Below, piece after piece: positions 9,646 to 19,360 of a DNA stretch of 64,000 nt. The position numbers and the translations under genes were made by a program. The DNA comes from Sphingobacterium sp. (GTDB lineage: Bacteria > Bacteroidota > Bacteroidia > Sphingobacteriales > Sphingobacteriaceae). The stretch lies in the NCBI GenBank assembly GCA_031286695.1, contig JAITTY010000011.1, positions 62,001 through 126,000 of the forward strand. Direction: 5' to 3'. Below the pieces are notes generated by a model. That model was not told where the DNA came from and did not search any database. It worked only from the letters and a program-made list of their open reading frames with translations. Each line of letters starts with the position of its first letter. The first letter of the stretch is position 1.

Positions 9646-10425
9646 ATGGTTCAATATTCAAATTTAAAGTATGCCATTAAAGATCATATTGGCTATGTCA
9701 TCATTAACCGCGAACCGCAACTGAATGCCTTAAATCAGGAAACGCTTGATGAATTGCAAGATATCTTCAAACATTTTAATTCCGATGATCATGTAAGGGG
9801 TATTATCCTGACCGGCGCTGGACATAAAGCATTTGCCGCGGGCGCGGATATCAAGGAATTTATGGATTTGTCTGTGATTCAGGCGCGATGGCTTAGTGAA
9901 AGAGGACATATTATTTTTACGGATCTTATCGAAGCTTCTCCGAAGCCAGTTATTGCTGCTATAAATGGATATGCGTTAGGCGGAGGACTCGAGATGGCTT
10001 TGGCTTGTCATATTCGTATCGCTTCTGAAAATGCCAAAATGGGACTTCCGGAGGTTTCTTTGGGCCTTATTCCAGGTTACGGTGGTACGCAGCGTTTGCC
10101 CAAATTGATCGGAAAAGGACAAGCTATGCAAATGATTTTAACGGGTGATATGATTGATGCGCAGCGAGCTTATGAACTAGGACTGGTCAATGAGGTGATC
10201 GCGCAGGATAAATTAATTGCCCGAGCGGAGGAAATACTCCAAAAGATATTTACACGCTCGCGCGTTGCGGTGGCAAATGCTATTGCTGCCATTAACGCCG
10301 CTGAAGATAAAGAACAAAACGGGAATAAGGTGGAAATGGATGCCTTCGGACATCTTTTCGGAACAGAAGATTTCAAAGAAGGTGTTTCAGCATTTTTAGC
10401 GAAAAGGACACCCAATTTTGAATAA
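9646..10425 (+). CDS. Enoyl-CoA hydratase/isomerase family protein
   Basis: This crotonase-fold enzyme has 259 residues, the normal length for a short-chain enoyl-CoA hydratase, which adds water to trans-2-enoyl-CoA in fatty-acid or butyryl-CoA metabolism. The oxyanion-hole segments are seen at AFAAGADIKEF (62-72) and GYALGGGLEMALAC (108-121). Both catalytic glutamates of true hydratases are present, E116 (in GGGLEM) and E136 (in GLPEVSLG), with the 20-residue spacing of the classical enzymes. So it is likely catalytically competent. The exact substrate cannot be read from sequence. It follows the DUF5686 gene by 5 bp. Confidence 0.92.
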   Translation: MVQYSNLKYAIKDHIGYVIINREPQLNALNQETLDELQDIFKHFNSDDHVRGIILTGAGHKAFAAGADIKEFMDLSVIQARWLSERGHIIFTDLIEASPKPVIAAINGYALGGGLEMALACHIRIASENAKMGLPEVSLGLIPGYGGTQRLPKLIGKGQAMQMILTGDMIDAQRAYELGLVNEVIAQDKLIARAEEILQKIFTRSRVAVANAIAAINAAEDKEQNGNKVEMDAFGHLFGTEDFKEGVSAFLAKRTPNFE

Positions 10426-10589
10426 TGCCGCAGTACTTCGTTAACGCTATACGTCGTGTATTGGTAGGTTTGAGTGTCGATGAAGAGATGAGATAAGGCC
10501 AAGAAAAGATGTTCGGATTGAGCGCAAATAGTTTAGAGGCAATTGGTTAAGATCGCTCATAAATCTGGATCTGAAAGGTTTAACCGATA

Positions 10590-11483
10590 TTATTTTTGAT
10601 ATTTTCTGCGATATTCTTGTGGCGACATTTTCATTTCTCTTGTAAACGCTTTTGAAAAATGAAAGGGGTCATAGAAGTGGAGTTTGAATGCGATTTCTTT
10701 AATCTTAAGTAGTGTGAATTGCAGGTAAGAGCATGCTCTTTGCATACGGAGTTGATTGTAATACACCATGGGTGGGTAAGAGGTTTTCTGCTTGAACAAG
10801 TTAATAAGATGTGATTTGGAATAGTTGAAATGTGCTGAAATATCATCCAAATTAATATTGTTTTCTAGATTGTCTTTCATAAATATGATGATGTCCTGTA
10901 TGATATTGTCTACTTGAATTCGGTTACTTTCTCTAAACTGCGCCTGATATTGAATGGAAGCTAAAAAATATTGAAAGCAAAAACTTGTATACGCCAAATT
11001 TTCTGGACTGTACCCCATTTCCAGGTTTTTGTAGATGCTTTCGAAGAGCTGGATGCGATTGGCATGTTTGTTTGAATCTGTGTCATCTATATGAATCACT
11101 TCGCCCATGATATGTTTGAAAAGAGCTGCATCTGTTCCGGCGAAATGAATCCAATAGATGCTCCAGGGATCATTAGATTTTGCGCCATAACAATGTGCAC
11201 TATCTCTCGGGATGATATATACATCGTTTCTTTTCAGGTTGTGCATTGTTTCATCCTGTTTTATCCAACCACTTCCTTCTTCGCAATAAATCAGAATATA
11301 TTCCTTACATCCTTCTTGACGGTCACGGTAGTGTTTTTTTGCATTGGGATAATAGCCGATATGTGTGATGTATAACTTTGATGTGATGTTATTGCCTGCC
11401 TGGTAATTGCATACGGCATAGGGAAGGACAATCGCCTTTTCTCCTTTGAATCCTTCAGCGATGACATCTGGGTTTTGTTTCAT
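10590..11483 (-). CDS. AraC-family transcriptional regulator
   Basis: The 297-residue protein has an N-terminal AraC-type cupin ligand-binding domain (about residues 20-165; ILIYCEEGSGWIKQD and RDSAHCYGAKSNDPWSIYW are typical barrel strands). A C-terminal double helix-turn-helix follows at about 195-295 (HFNYSKSHLINLFKQKT and IKEIAFKLHFYDPFHFSKAF, ending MSPQEYRRKYQ). Such proteins usually activate sugar genes when the ligand binds the cupin. It is divergent from the MFS symporter, DUF5107-TPR and GH2 genes, with 129 bp between the starts. In that space a direct repeat with 21-bp period is a plausible binding site. The ligand is unknown. Confidence 0.93.
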   Translation of the reverse strand: MKQNPDVIAEGFKGEKAIVLPYAVCNYQAGNNITSKLYITHIGYYPNAKKHYRDRQEGCKEYILIYCEEGSGWIKQDETMHNLKRNDVYIIPRDSAHCYGAKSNDPWSIYWIHFAGTDAALFKHIMGEVIHIDDTDSNKHANRIQLFESIYKNLEMGYSPENLAYTSFCFQYFLASIQYQAQFRESNRIQVDNIIQDIIIFMKDNLENNINLDDISAHFNYSKSHLINLFKQKTSYPPMVYYNQLRMQRACSYLQFTLLKIKEIAFKLHFYDPFHFSKAFTREMKMSPQEYRRKYQK

Positions 11484-11527
11484 AAATCGAGCTTGTTTTT
11501 GGTTATCCTTATAAAAATAGTAATATT

Positions 11528-11555
11528 TTACATGTTTATCGTGTTCACTTACATG
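11528..11555. promoter_or_regulatory. Direct repeat TTACATG x2, possible AraC-type operator
   Basis: TTACATG occurs at 11528-11534 and again at 11549-11555, exactly 21 bp apart, in the 129-bp gap between the divergent AraC regulator and the symporter gene. AraC-family proteins commonly bind two direct-repeat half-sites about 21 bp apart (two helical turns). The match to this regulator is an inference; the repeat unit is short. Confidence 0.45.
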
Positions 11556-11612
11556 ATTCTCCCCAAGTATTCCATTAATTTTACCTAAGTAAATCTAAAT
11601 ATGTAAACTCTT

Positions 11613-12989
11613 ATGCAAAAGACTACGACGACCTATCTGCTATTGATCACTTTTGTGGCTGCTATTGGTGGATTTCTATTTGGGTATGATTGGGTAGTTA
11701 TTGGAGGTGCGAAGCCATTTTACGAGGCTTATTTTCATTTGGAGTCCGATCCTGCATTGCAGGGATGGGCCATGTCTTCGGCGATTGTGGGAAGCTTTGT
11801 TGGTGTACTACTCTCGGGGGGATTGGCAGATCGCTATGGCAGAAAGCCACTGATTTATACCGCTGCAATTTTATTTATAATTTCTGCATTGGGAACTGGT
11901 ATGGCGTCCGAACTTGACACCTTTATTATCTATCGGATTTTGGGTGGAATAGGTATAGGTGTAGCCTCCAATCTGGCTCCGATGTATATAGCGGAAATCG
12001 CCCCCGCAGAAAGTCGGGGAAAATTTGTATCGGTCAATCAATTGACTATTGTACTGGGCATACTTGCAGCACAAGTGGTCAATTGGCTCATTGCAAAGCC
12101 AGTTTTAGCCGGAGAATCTATTCTAGAAACCTGGAATGGGCAAGAGGGGTGGAGATGGATGTTCTGGGCAGGAGCGATCCCCGCGGTCATTTTTTTGCTG
12201 CTACTTTTCCTGATTCCCGAAAGTCCCCGTTGGTTGTATACGAAAGGGAAGCACGAACAGGCAAAGCGCGTGTTTTTACGCATGGGTGGAGATGAGTACG
12301 CAGCAGAAAATATACGTTCTATTGCCGAGGCGGCTGAACTAAGTCAGGGTAAAACCCGAAAGAGAAATTTATTTCAGGGCAAGCTGCTGCGGTTGTTGTT
12401 GCTAGGGAGTTTTATTGCGGTTTTTCAGCAGTGGTGTGGGATTAATGTTATTTTTAATTATGCCCAAGAAATCTTTACGGCTGCTGGATATACAGTTTCG
12501 GGGATGCTTTTCAATATTATTATCACTGGAGTGATCAATGTAATTTTTACATTCATTGGTATGTATCTGGTTGATCGAATTGGTCGTCGTGCATTGATGC
12601 TCTTCGGATCGGCAGGTCTTTTTGTGATCTATATTGCCTTAGGAGCGTGTTATTATTTCAATTGCAGTGGCATTTTTGTGCTTCTCCTTGTGCTAGCCGG
12701 AATTGCGGTGTATGCGATGACCTTGGCTCCTGTAACTTGGGTAATTATCGCCGAAATATTCCCTACCGCTGTAAGGGCACAGGCCATGGCGATTGCGACA
12801 TCGTTATTATGGATTGCATGTTTTGTGCTCACGTATACTTTTCCTTTATTGAATCAAAATCTGGGCGCAGCTGGTACATTCTGGTTGTATGGTGGAGTCT
12901 GTTTTATCGGTTATCTGTTTCTGTGGAGCCGATTGAAAGAGACCAAAGGAAAAAGCTTAGAAGAAATTGAACAAGAACTGGAAAGATAA
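11613..12989 (+). CDS. MFS sugar porter (sugar:H+ symporter)
   Basis: This inner-membrane transporter has 458 residues and 12 predicted helices and belongs to the sugar porter family (XylE/GalP/GLUT type). Family signatures are GGFLFGYDWVVIGG in helix 1, the loop 2-3 motif GGLADRYGRKPLI, PESPRWL after helix 6, VDRIGRRAL in the second half, and the C-terminal ETKGKSLEEIE. It probably imports a monosaccharide with protons; the sugar cannot be named. Context suggests it takes up the product of the neighbouring GH2 enzyme. It is the first gene of a three-gene rightward cluster facing the AraC regulator; the next gene starts 69 bp after its stop. Confidence 0.94.
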   Translation: MQKTTTTYLLLITFVAAIGGFLFGYDWVVIGGAKPFYEAYFHLESDPALQGWAMSSAIVGSFVGVLLSGGLADRYGRKPLIYTAAILFIISALGTGMASELDTFIIYRILGGIGIGVASNLAPMYIAEIAPAESRGKFVSVNQLTIVLGILAAQVVNWLIAKPVLAGESILETWNGQEGWRWMFWAGAIPAVIFLLLLFLIPESPRWLYTKGKHEQAKRVFLRMGGDEYAAENIRSIAEAAELSQGKTRKRNLFQGKLLRLLLLGSFIAVFQQWCGINVIFNYAQEIFTAAGYTVSGMLFNIIITGVINVIFTFIGMYLVDRIGRRALMLFGSAGLFVIYIALGACYYFNCSGIFVLLLVLAGIAVYAMTLAPVTWVIIAEIFPTAVRAQAMAIATSLLWIACFVLTYTFPLLNQNLGAAGTFWLYGGVCFIGYLFLWSRLKETKGKSLEEIEQELER

Positions 12990-13058
12990 TTGGCACTTGA
13001 ATAATCAACACTGGAATAATCAACCCAACCTATATAAACCTATTAGCGTATTAAGAAA

Positions 13059-16000
13059 ATGACAGAATTGACTCGTTACCTCATAAAATCAACAGTTGAC
13101 CAGAAAGGGATCGTAAAAGCATGGGAGGAGCAGATTGCTATTCCAACATACGAGATTGGGACGATGGAGAAGAATCCCATATTTGCCGAAAAGCGCGTAT
13201 ACCAAGGTAGCTCGGGGGTAGTATATCCCTATCCGATCATAGAGAAAATTAGCGATCAAAAGCGAAACAAGATCTATCAAGCGCTATTTCTTGAAAATGA
13301 ATATATCAAGGTGATGATTCTTCCAGCTTTAGGTGGACGGGTCCATATGGCTTATGATAAAGTTAGAGAACGACATTTCGTTTACTATAATGAAGTTATC
13401 AAGCCCGCTTTGGTTGGGCTCACTGGTCCTTGGATTTCCGGAGGGATTGAATTTAATTGGCCTCAGCATCATAGACCGACTACTTTTATGCCAACAGCGC
13501 ATTTAATCGAACACAACAGCGATGGAAGTATTACGGTTTGGTGCAATGAAATCGAACGTATGTTTCGGATGAAGGCCATGCAGGGATTTACTTTGCATCC
13601 CGACAAAGCATATCTAGAAATTAAGGTTCAAGTGTATAATCGGACAGCATTGCCACAAACCTTTCTGTGGTGGGCCAATCCGGCTGTTGTTGTGAATGAC
13701 GACTATTATTCCGTCTTCCCGCCCGATGTCAATGCCGTTTTTGATCATGGAAAGCGAGAGGTTTCTTCTTTCCCCATTGCTACTGGGACCTACTATAAGT
13801 ACGATTACTCAGCTGGTGTTGATATAGCACAATACAAGAATATTCCTGTTCCGACATCCTATATGGCCATTCAATCGAAATACAATTTCGTTGGCGGCTA
13901 TGAGGCCGGTGCTACCAATGCGGGGATGTTACATGTGGCCGATCATCACATTTCTCCGGGGAAAAAACAGTGGACTTGGGGAAATGGTGATTTTGGTGTC
14001 GCTTGGGATAGAAACCTGACAGATGAAAATGGACCCTACATTGAATTGATGGCTGGTGTATATACAGATAATCAGCCTGATTTTGCTTGGTTACAACCCT
14101 ATGAAGTGAAATCCTGGTCTCAGTATTTTATGCCCTACGCAGAAGTCGGACAGGTGAAAAATGCAACAAAAGATGTGGTGCTCAATATGGAGATTAGGGA
14201 GCAGGCCGCTCATATTGTCTTATATACAACGGGGACGTATGAAAGCATACGCATTTTGTTACGCAATACGGTAGGTAAAATCTATTTGGACGAACAAGTG
14301 GACTGTTCTCCTCGAAATATTTATACCACAAGTGTTGCTGGATTGGACAGTGTACCAACCGAACTCATATTGACTGTGTATGATAAAAATAACCATGAAA
14401 TATTGGTCTATCAGCAAGAGCAGGCAAAGGATGCTAAAGATATACCCAAACCAGCACAGGCAGCGTTGCTGCCCGAAGATATTCGTTCTATCGAAGAATT
14501 GTTTTTGACGGGACAGCATTTGGAGCAGTACCGACATGCAACTTATAATCCATTGGATTATTATAAGGAAGCGCTGCGACGTGAACCGAACGATCTCAGA
14601 TGTAATAATGCAATGGGTGCTTTATTGTTGCGAAATGGTAAGATAGAGGAGTCTATTCCTTATTTTGAGACCGCTATCGCACGCGCTACTGAGCGTAATC
14701 CCAATCCCTATGATGGAGAACCTTATTACAATCTAGGTGTAGCTCTGCAACTATCTGGGGATTTGAATGGAGCTTATGCATCTTTCTACAAAGCCACATG
14801 GAATGCCGCCTGGAAGGATTCTGGCTATTTTGGTTTGGCACAAATTGATGCGAAGAGAGGCGACTGGAAAGCTGCTTTGGAAAAAATAGATCACTCATTG
14901 AGCCGAAATTGGTGTCACCATAAAGGAAGACAGCTGAAGGCCTCTATTTTAAGAAAACTTGAGGCAAAAGATGCCGCTTTAGCATGTATTCAAGAATCAA
15001 TGGAATTGGATCTGTTTAATATGGGCTGTCGATTCGAATGGTACCTGTTAACACAAGAAGAATCGATATTCTCTCCTATTCTCGATTTAGCGCGTGTAAA
15101 TATTCATAGCGTGATAGAGTACGCATTGGATTTTGCGCATGCTGGTCTGTATGAAGAAGCATCTTTACTCCTGGAAAAAACCATTGAAGACGCAACCTTA
15201 GTTTACCCGATGGTATATTATACACTAGGTTATTTTGCGACTCATTTAGGTTTGCATGACAAGGCAAAAACTTATTGTGATCAAGCTGTCATTATGGATC
15301 CTACCTACTGTTTTCCAAATCGTTTGGAAGAGATCGCAATTCTCCGACATGCCATCGTTTTAAATAGTGCTGACGCAAAGGCCTCTTATTATCTGGGCAA
15401 TCTTTGGTATGGAAAGAGACAGCATCAGGATGCGGTAGAATGTTGGGAGCATGCGATCCAATTGGATAGACAGTTTCCTACCGTTTTTCGCAATTTGGCC
15501 TTAGCTTATTATAATCGGATAGGCAAGAAGAAAGAAGCCGTTACCTTATTGGAGCGGGCATTTTCATTGGATGAAACTGATGCACGTTTACTCATGGAGC
15601 TTCATCAGCTCTATAAGAAGGAGGGCCGCTCTTACAAAGAGAGGTTGGCGTTACTTGATCGATATCCGGATTTGGTGACGCTTAGAGATGATCTATTCTT
15701 GGAGCGGATCACCCTATTTAATCTCTTGGGCGAATATGAGCGCGCGAAAACGTTACTTGCTTCCCGTCAGTTTAAGCCTTGGGAAGGAGGAGAAGGCAAG
15801 GTCTCTCGTCAATACACAATATGTCAGCTCGAATTGGCTAAAGAATCGATACTGCAAAATGAGCTGCTGCAGGCGCTTTCCTTGCTAGAGGCAATTGATT
15901 ATTATCCACATAACCTTGGTGAAGGTAAGCTGATTACAATGGAAGAAAACGACATTCACTATTATAAGGGGCTTGTTTATCGTTTATTGGGTCGGGAAGA

Positions 16001-16427
16001 AGAAGCTAAAGTTTATTTCTATAAAGCAACAGAAGGTGCTGATGAACCCCAGCAAGCCCTTTTCTATAATGATCCACAACCAGATAAGATATTTTATCAG
16101 GGTTTAGCCTGGCGTGAGCTTGGTGATCCAAGGCGAGCTGAGCAACGTTTTCAATGTTTAATAGATCATGGAAAGTTATTGATTGATAAGCCTTTTAAAA
16201 TAGATTATTTTGCAGTTTCCTTACCTGATATGGATATTTGGGAGGAAAATCTGGATGATAAGAATAAAATACATTGTCTTTATGTCATGGGATTGGGGTA
16301 TTTGGGGAATGGAGATCGTGCTTTGGCAATGGATTATTTCGCACAAGTCCAACAGTTGGATCCCAATCACCAAGGGAGCCAAGTTATCATGCATTCTTTC
16401 TTAGGTGAAACTTCTTTAAAGAATTAA
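13059..16427 (+). CDS. DUF5107 domain protein with C-terminal TPR repeats
   Basis: The 1122-residue protein has no signal peptide, so it is probably cytoplasmic. The N-terminal part (about residues 25-350) looks like DUF5107, a beta-sandwich I take to be related in fold to aldose mutarotases and carbohydrate-processing domains. It shows motifs such as LPALGGRVHMAYD, PWISGGIEFNWPQHH and FLWWANPAVVVNDDY, rich in aromatic, histidine and acidic residues, as in a sugar-binding site. From about residue 480 to the end runs a long series of tetratricopeptide repeats (for example YYNLGVALQLSGDLNGAY and ASYYLGNLWYGKRQHQDA), a protein-interaction scaffold. No reaction has been established that I know of. 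It lies 7 bp before the GH2 gene and after a sugar symporter, so a role in processing the imported sugar is an inference. Confidence 0.85.
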   Translation: MTELTRYLIKSTVDQKGIVKAWEEQIAIPTYEIGTMEKNPIFAEKRVYQGSSGVVYPYPIIEKISDQKRNKIYQALFLENEYIKVMILPALGGRVHMAYDKVRERHFVYYNEVIKPALVGLTGPWISGGIEFNWPQHHRPTTFMPTAHLIEHNSDGSITVWCNEIERMFRMKAMQGFTLHPDKAYLEIKVQVYNRTALPQTFLWWANPAVVVNDDYYSVFPPDVNAVFDHGKREVSSFPIATGTYYKYDYSAGVDIAQYKNIPVPTSYMAIQSKYNFVGGYEAGATNAGMLHVADHHISPGKKQWTWGNGDFGVAWDRNLTDENGPYIELMAGVYTDNQPDFAWLQPYEVKSWSQYFMPYAEVGQVKNATKDVVLNMEIREQAAHIVLYTTGTYESIRILLRNTVGKIYLDEQVDCSPRNIYTTSVAGLDSVPTELILTVYDKNNHEILVYQQEQAKDAKDIPKPAQAALLPEDIRSIEELFLTGQHLEQYRHATYNPLDYYKEALRREPNDLRCNNAMGALLLRNGKIEESIPYFETAIARATERNPNPYDGEPYYNLGVALQLSGDLNGAYASFYKATWNAAWKDSGYFGLAQIDAKRGDWKAALEKIDHSLSRNWCHHKGRQLKASILRKLEAKDAALACIQESMELDLFNMGCRFEWYLLTQEESIFSPILDLARVNIHSVIEYALDFAHAGLYEEASLLLEKTIEDATLVYPMVYYTLGYFATHLGLHDKAKTYCDQAVIMDPTYCFPNRLEEIAILRHAIVLNSADAKASYYLGNLWYGKRQHQDAVECWEHAIQLDRQFPTVFRNLALAYYNRIGKKKEAVTLLERAFSLDETDARLLMELHQLYKKEGRSYKERLALLDRYPDLVTLRDDLFLERITLFNLLGEYERAKTLLASRQFKPWEGGEGKVSRQYTICQLELAKESILQNELLQALSLLEAIDYYPHNLGEGKLITMEENDIHYYKGLVYRLLGREEEAKVYFYKATEGADEPQQALFYNDPQPDKIFYQGLAWRELGDPRRAEQRFQCLIDHGKLLIDKPFKIDYFAVSLPDMDIWEENLDDKNKIHCLYVMGLGYLGNGDRALAMDYFAQVQQLDPNHQGSQVIMHSFLGETSLKN

Positions 16428-16434
16428 TTTCAGT

Positions 16435-19218
16435 ATGTATCGCTATATCATTGTATTCGTCATTCTATTTCAAAGTTACACGGTCTGGGCAGATGGGGTA
16501 AATCGTCTTGACCTTGCAGGTGTATGGAAATTACGGCTTGATCCCGAAGATGTCGGTATCCAGCAGGGCTGGGCTGGTAAATCGTTCGAAACATCGATCA
16601 AATTACCAGGAACAACAGATGATGCGGGTTTAGGAACCGTAAATACGTTGACACCTGCTCTTGCCAAACCTCAGCTTTCGCATTTAACGCGAGCACATCG
16701 CTATGTGGGGGCAGCATGGTATACACGGGAACTTTCAATTCCGGCAGGTTGGGCTGGTAAGGAGATGATCTTAACCCTCGAACGTGTCCTTTGGGAGTCT
16801 ATGGTTTGGATCGACGGGGTAGCAGTGGTACAAAAACAACGGAGCCTTGTCAGTCCGCATGAGTTTGACTTAAGTTCACTTCTGAACAATGGAAAGAAAC
16901 ATCGGTTGACAATCCGCGTAGATAACAGAAAGAAGCTCCCAATCAGCGTTGATGATATGGCGCATGCCTATACCGATCATACCCAAATTATTTGGAATGG
17001 TATTCTTGGAAAGATTGCTATTCAGGCCTATGATGCGGTGCGTCTGAAGTCGGTGTCTGCTAGCCCTAATCTAGCGAAAAAGGAAATCAATCTGCAGATC
17101 AATCTCCGTAATAAACTAGCAAAGGGCGTTGTCGGTAAACTGAAAATAGAGGTAAAAGACAAAATGGGTTCCCTGCCACCGGTTGAAAAAACCATTCAGC
17201 TCTCGCCGGGGGATTCAGCGATCAACTTAAGCTACTTTCTTGGTGACAAACTGAAACTTTGGAGCGAATTTTCACCGCATTTGTACGACATCGATCTGGA
17301 GTTGAAAGCCACAGATGCCGTATCAACGTTGCGGACCTCAATAGGTATGCGTGAGCTTTCTACAGATGGGACTATCCTAAAAGTCAATGGTGAGCCTTTA
17401 TTTTTAAGAGGAACATTGGAATGCAGTATTTTCCCATTAACGGGACATCCGCCGATGGATAAAGCCGGTTGGAGAAAAGTCTTTCTGACAGCGCGCGAAT
17501 GGGGGCTAAATCATCTGAGGTTTCATTCATGGTGTCCTCCTGAGGCGGCCTTTGCTGTTGCCGACGAATTGGGATTCTATCTTCAAATTGAGTTGCCAAT
17601 TTGGGAGAATAATATTGGTAAAGATGAAGGAGTGATGAATTTTCTCTATGAAGAGGCTGATCGAATAATGCAGACTTATGGAAATCATCCGTCCTTTTGT
17701 TTTTGGAGTATGGGTAATGAGCTGAGTGGTGATTTCAATGCACTGAATGCTTTGGTAAAACACATCAAGGAGAAAGACAGACGGCATCTTTATACGGCAA
17801 CTTCTTTTACATTCCAGCAAGGGCATGGTGTGAAAGAAGAACCCTATGATGATTATCTGATTACCCAGTGGACAGCTAAAGGCTGGGTACGGGGACAAGG
17901 TGTATTTAATAGCGAAGCACCCACATTCAATAAAAATTACAGCACTTCTTTGGAAGGAATTTCGATTCCGGTCGTGACGCACGAAATAGGACAATATGCT
18001 GTCTATCCCAATCTCGCCGAAATCAAAAAATATAAAGGTGTTTTAAAACCGCTAAACTTCATTTCTGTAGCAGAAGATCTGAAACAAAAGGGATTATTAC
18101 ATAAGGCCAAAGCATATACGATGTCCTCGGGAAAATTGGCTGCTATTCTGTATAAGGAGGAGATAGAAAGAGCATTGAAGACACCTGGTATCAGCGGTTA
18201 TCAGCTTCTTGATCTTCATGATTTCCCGGGTCAGGGAACGGCGCTGGTAGGCTTATTAGATGCTTTTTGGGACAGTAAAAATATACTTTCTGCGGCCGAA
18301 TTTCGACAATTTAGTGCTCCCGTAGTGCCTTTGCTTCAGTTTGCGAAAGCTGTATATACCAACGATGAAACGTTCGAAGCTTCTATAGATGTGAGTAATT
18401 ATGGACAGGAGGTTTTGACGAATCAGGGGATTAACTGGTTCCTGAAGGATGGGGGGGAAATAGTCGCACAAGGACATTTTCAGTCAACCATTGGAAAGGG
18501 ACATCAAGGCAACGTGGGGCATTTAGAAATACCATTACAAGCAATTGGACAGGCGAAGAAATTGACGATTCAACTTAAACTGGAAGGTACATCCTATGAA
18601 AACCATTGGAATATTTGGGTGTACCCTCAACAGGTCGCTGTTGATTTTGGGGAAGTGAGTTATACGCGCGAATTGGCAGAAGCGATGCACTTGCTGAAAG
18701 AAGGGAAAAAGGTGCTTTTAAATCCCGATTGGAAGAAAATAGACGGTATTGAAGGGAAGTTCGTTCCTGTTTTTTGGAGCCCCGTACATTTTCCAAAACA
18801 GGCCGGTACAATGGGCTTGCTTTGTGACCCTAAACATCCTGTATTTGCCGACTTCCCGACAGAAAATCATACTGATTGGCAATGGTGGGATCTTCAAATT
18901 AAATCAACTACGCTAATTACGGATCAGATCAAAGGCGGAAATGCAGTTATAGAGCTCATTGATAACTTTGCCAATAATAGAAGATTAGCATCTCTTTTTG
19001 AAGGGACAGTCGGAGCGGGCAAGCTGATGATCGCTTCGTTTGATCTGGAGGCGGATCTAGCCAACAGACCCGTTGCAAGACAGCTGTTGGGCTCTATCTT
19101 AACATATATGAACAGTACAAAGTTTAGGCCTAAAGTGATCGAAAATCCAGCAATTCTATCGCAGGTTTTGCGTTATAAAGAAGCGCAAGAAAAAGCCGAA
19201 CCCAAAGCGATCTATTAG
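16435..19218 (+). CDS. Secreted glycoside hydrolase family 2 enzyme
   Basis: The 927-residue protein starts with a signal peptide (cleavage near YTVWA-DG, residue 20), so it acts in the periplasm or outside. The GH2 order is seen: an N-terminal jelly-roll sugar-binding domain (about 25-190), an immunoglobulin-like domain (about 200-305), and a TIM barrel (about 310-600) beginning with the GEPLFLRGTLE and LNHLRFHSW motifs. The acid/base glutamate is E429 in SMGNEL and the likely nucleophile is E517 in VVTHEIGQY. A long C-terminal region follows. GH2 includes beta-galactosidases, glucuronidases and mannosidases; the specificity cannot be decided here. It belongs to the AraC-flanked cluster. Its stop codon lies within the loop of a perfect 13-bp hairpin that probably ends transcription. 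Confidence 0.92.
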   Translation: MYRYIIVFVILFQSYTVWADGVNRLDLAGVWKLRLDPEDVGIQQGWAGKSFETSIKLPGTTDDAGLGTVNTLTPALAKPQLSHLTRAHRYVGAAWYTRELSIPAGWAGKEMILTLERVLWESMVWIDGVAVVQKQRSLVSPHEFDLSSLLNNGKKHRLTIRVDNRKKLPISVDDMAHAYTDHTQIIWNGILGKIAIQAYDAVRLKSVSASPNLAKKEINLQINLRNKLAKGVVGKLKIEVKDKMGSLPPVEKTIQLSPGDSAINLSYFLGDKLKLWSEFSPHLYDIDLELKATDAVSTLRTSIGMRELSTDGTILKVNGEPLFLRGTLECSIFPLTGHPPMDKAGWRKVFLTAREWGLNHLRFHSWCPPEAAFAVADELGFYLQIELPIWENNIGKDEGVMNFLYEEADRIMQTYGNHPSFCFWSMGNELSGDFNALNALVKHIKEKDRRHLYTATSFTFQQGHGVKEEPYDDYLITQWTAKGWVRGQGVFNSEAPTFNKNYSTSLEGISIPVVTHEIGQYAVYPNLAEIKKYKGVLKPLNFISVAEDLKQKGLLHKAKAYTMSSGKLAAILYKEEIERALKTPGISGYQLLDLHDFPGQGTALVGLLDAFWDSKNILSAAEFRQFSAPVVPLLQFAKAVYTNDETFEASIDVSNYGQEVLTNQGINWFLKDGGEIVAQGHFQSTIGKGHQGNVGHLEIPLQAIGQAKKLTIQLKLEGTSYENHWNIWVYPQQVAVDFGEVSYTRELAEAMHLLKEGKKVLLNPDWKKIDGIEGKFVPVFWSPVHFPKQAGTMGLLCDPKHPVFADFPTENHTDWQWWDLQIKSTTLITDQIKGGNAVIELIDNFANNRRLASLFEGTVGAGKLMIASFDLEADLANRPVARQLLGSILTYMNSTKFRPKVIENPAILSQVLRYKEAQEKAEPKAIY

Positions 19219-19236
19219 TTATAAGATCGCTTTGGG
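19201..19236 (+). terminator. Hairpin over the stop codon of the GH2 gene
   Basis: CCCAAAGCGATCT (19201-19213) pairs perfectly with AGATCGCTTTGGG (19224-19236) around a 10-nt loop that contains the TAG stop. The following sequence is AAAATTTAAT, without a strong T run. So it may be a weak intrinsic terminator or an mRNA-stabilising 3' hairpin separating the GH2 gene from the sigma-factor gene. Confidence 0.55.
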
Positions 19237-19360
19237 AAAATTTAATATGCTTGAATTTTTTAAAATAAATATGTAGAAATAATTGTTAACTTGGCCTTGT
19301 AATCTAATTGTTACCTGAAAAGCACAAAGACCAATAAACTGAAGATTGGGAGCTTTAGTT

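Noticed and set aside
17527..17994. A 155-codon minus-strand frame inside the GH2 gene
   Set aside because: Wholly antisense to the catalytic domain of a conserved enzyme; no promoter or family resemblance.
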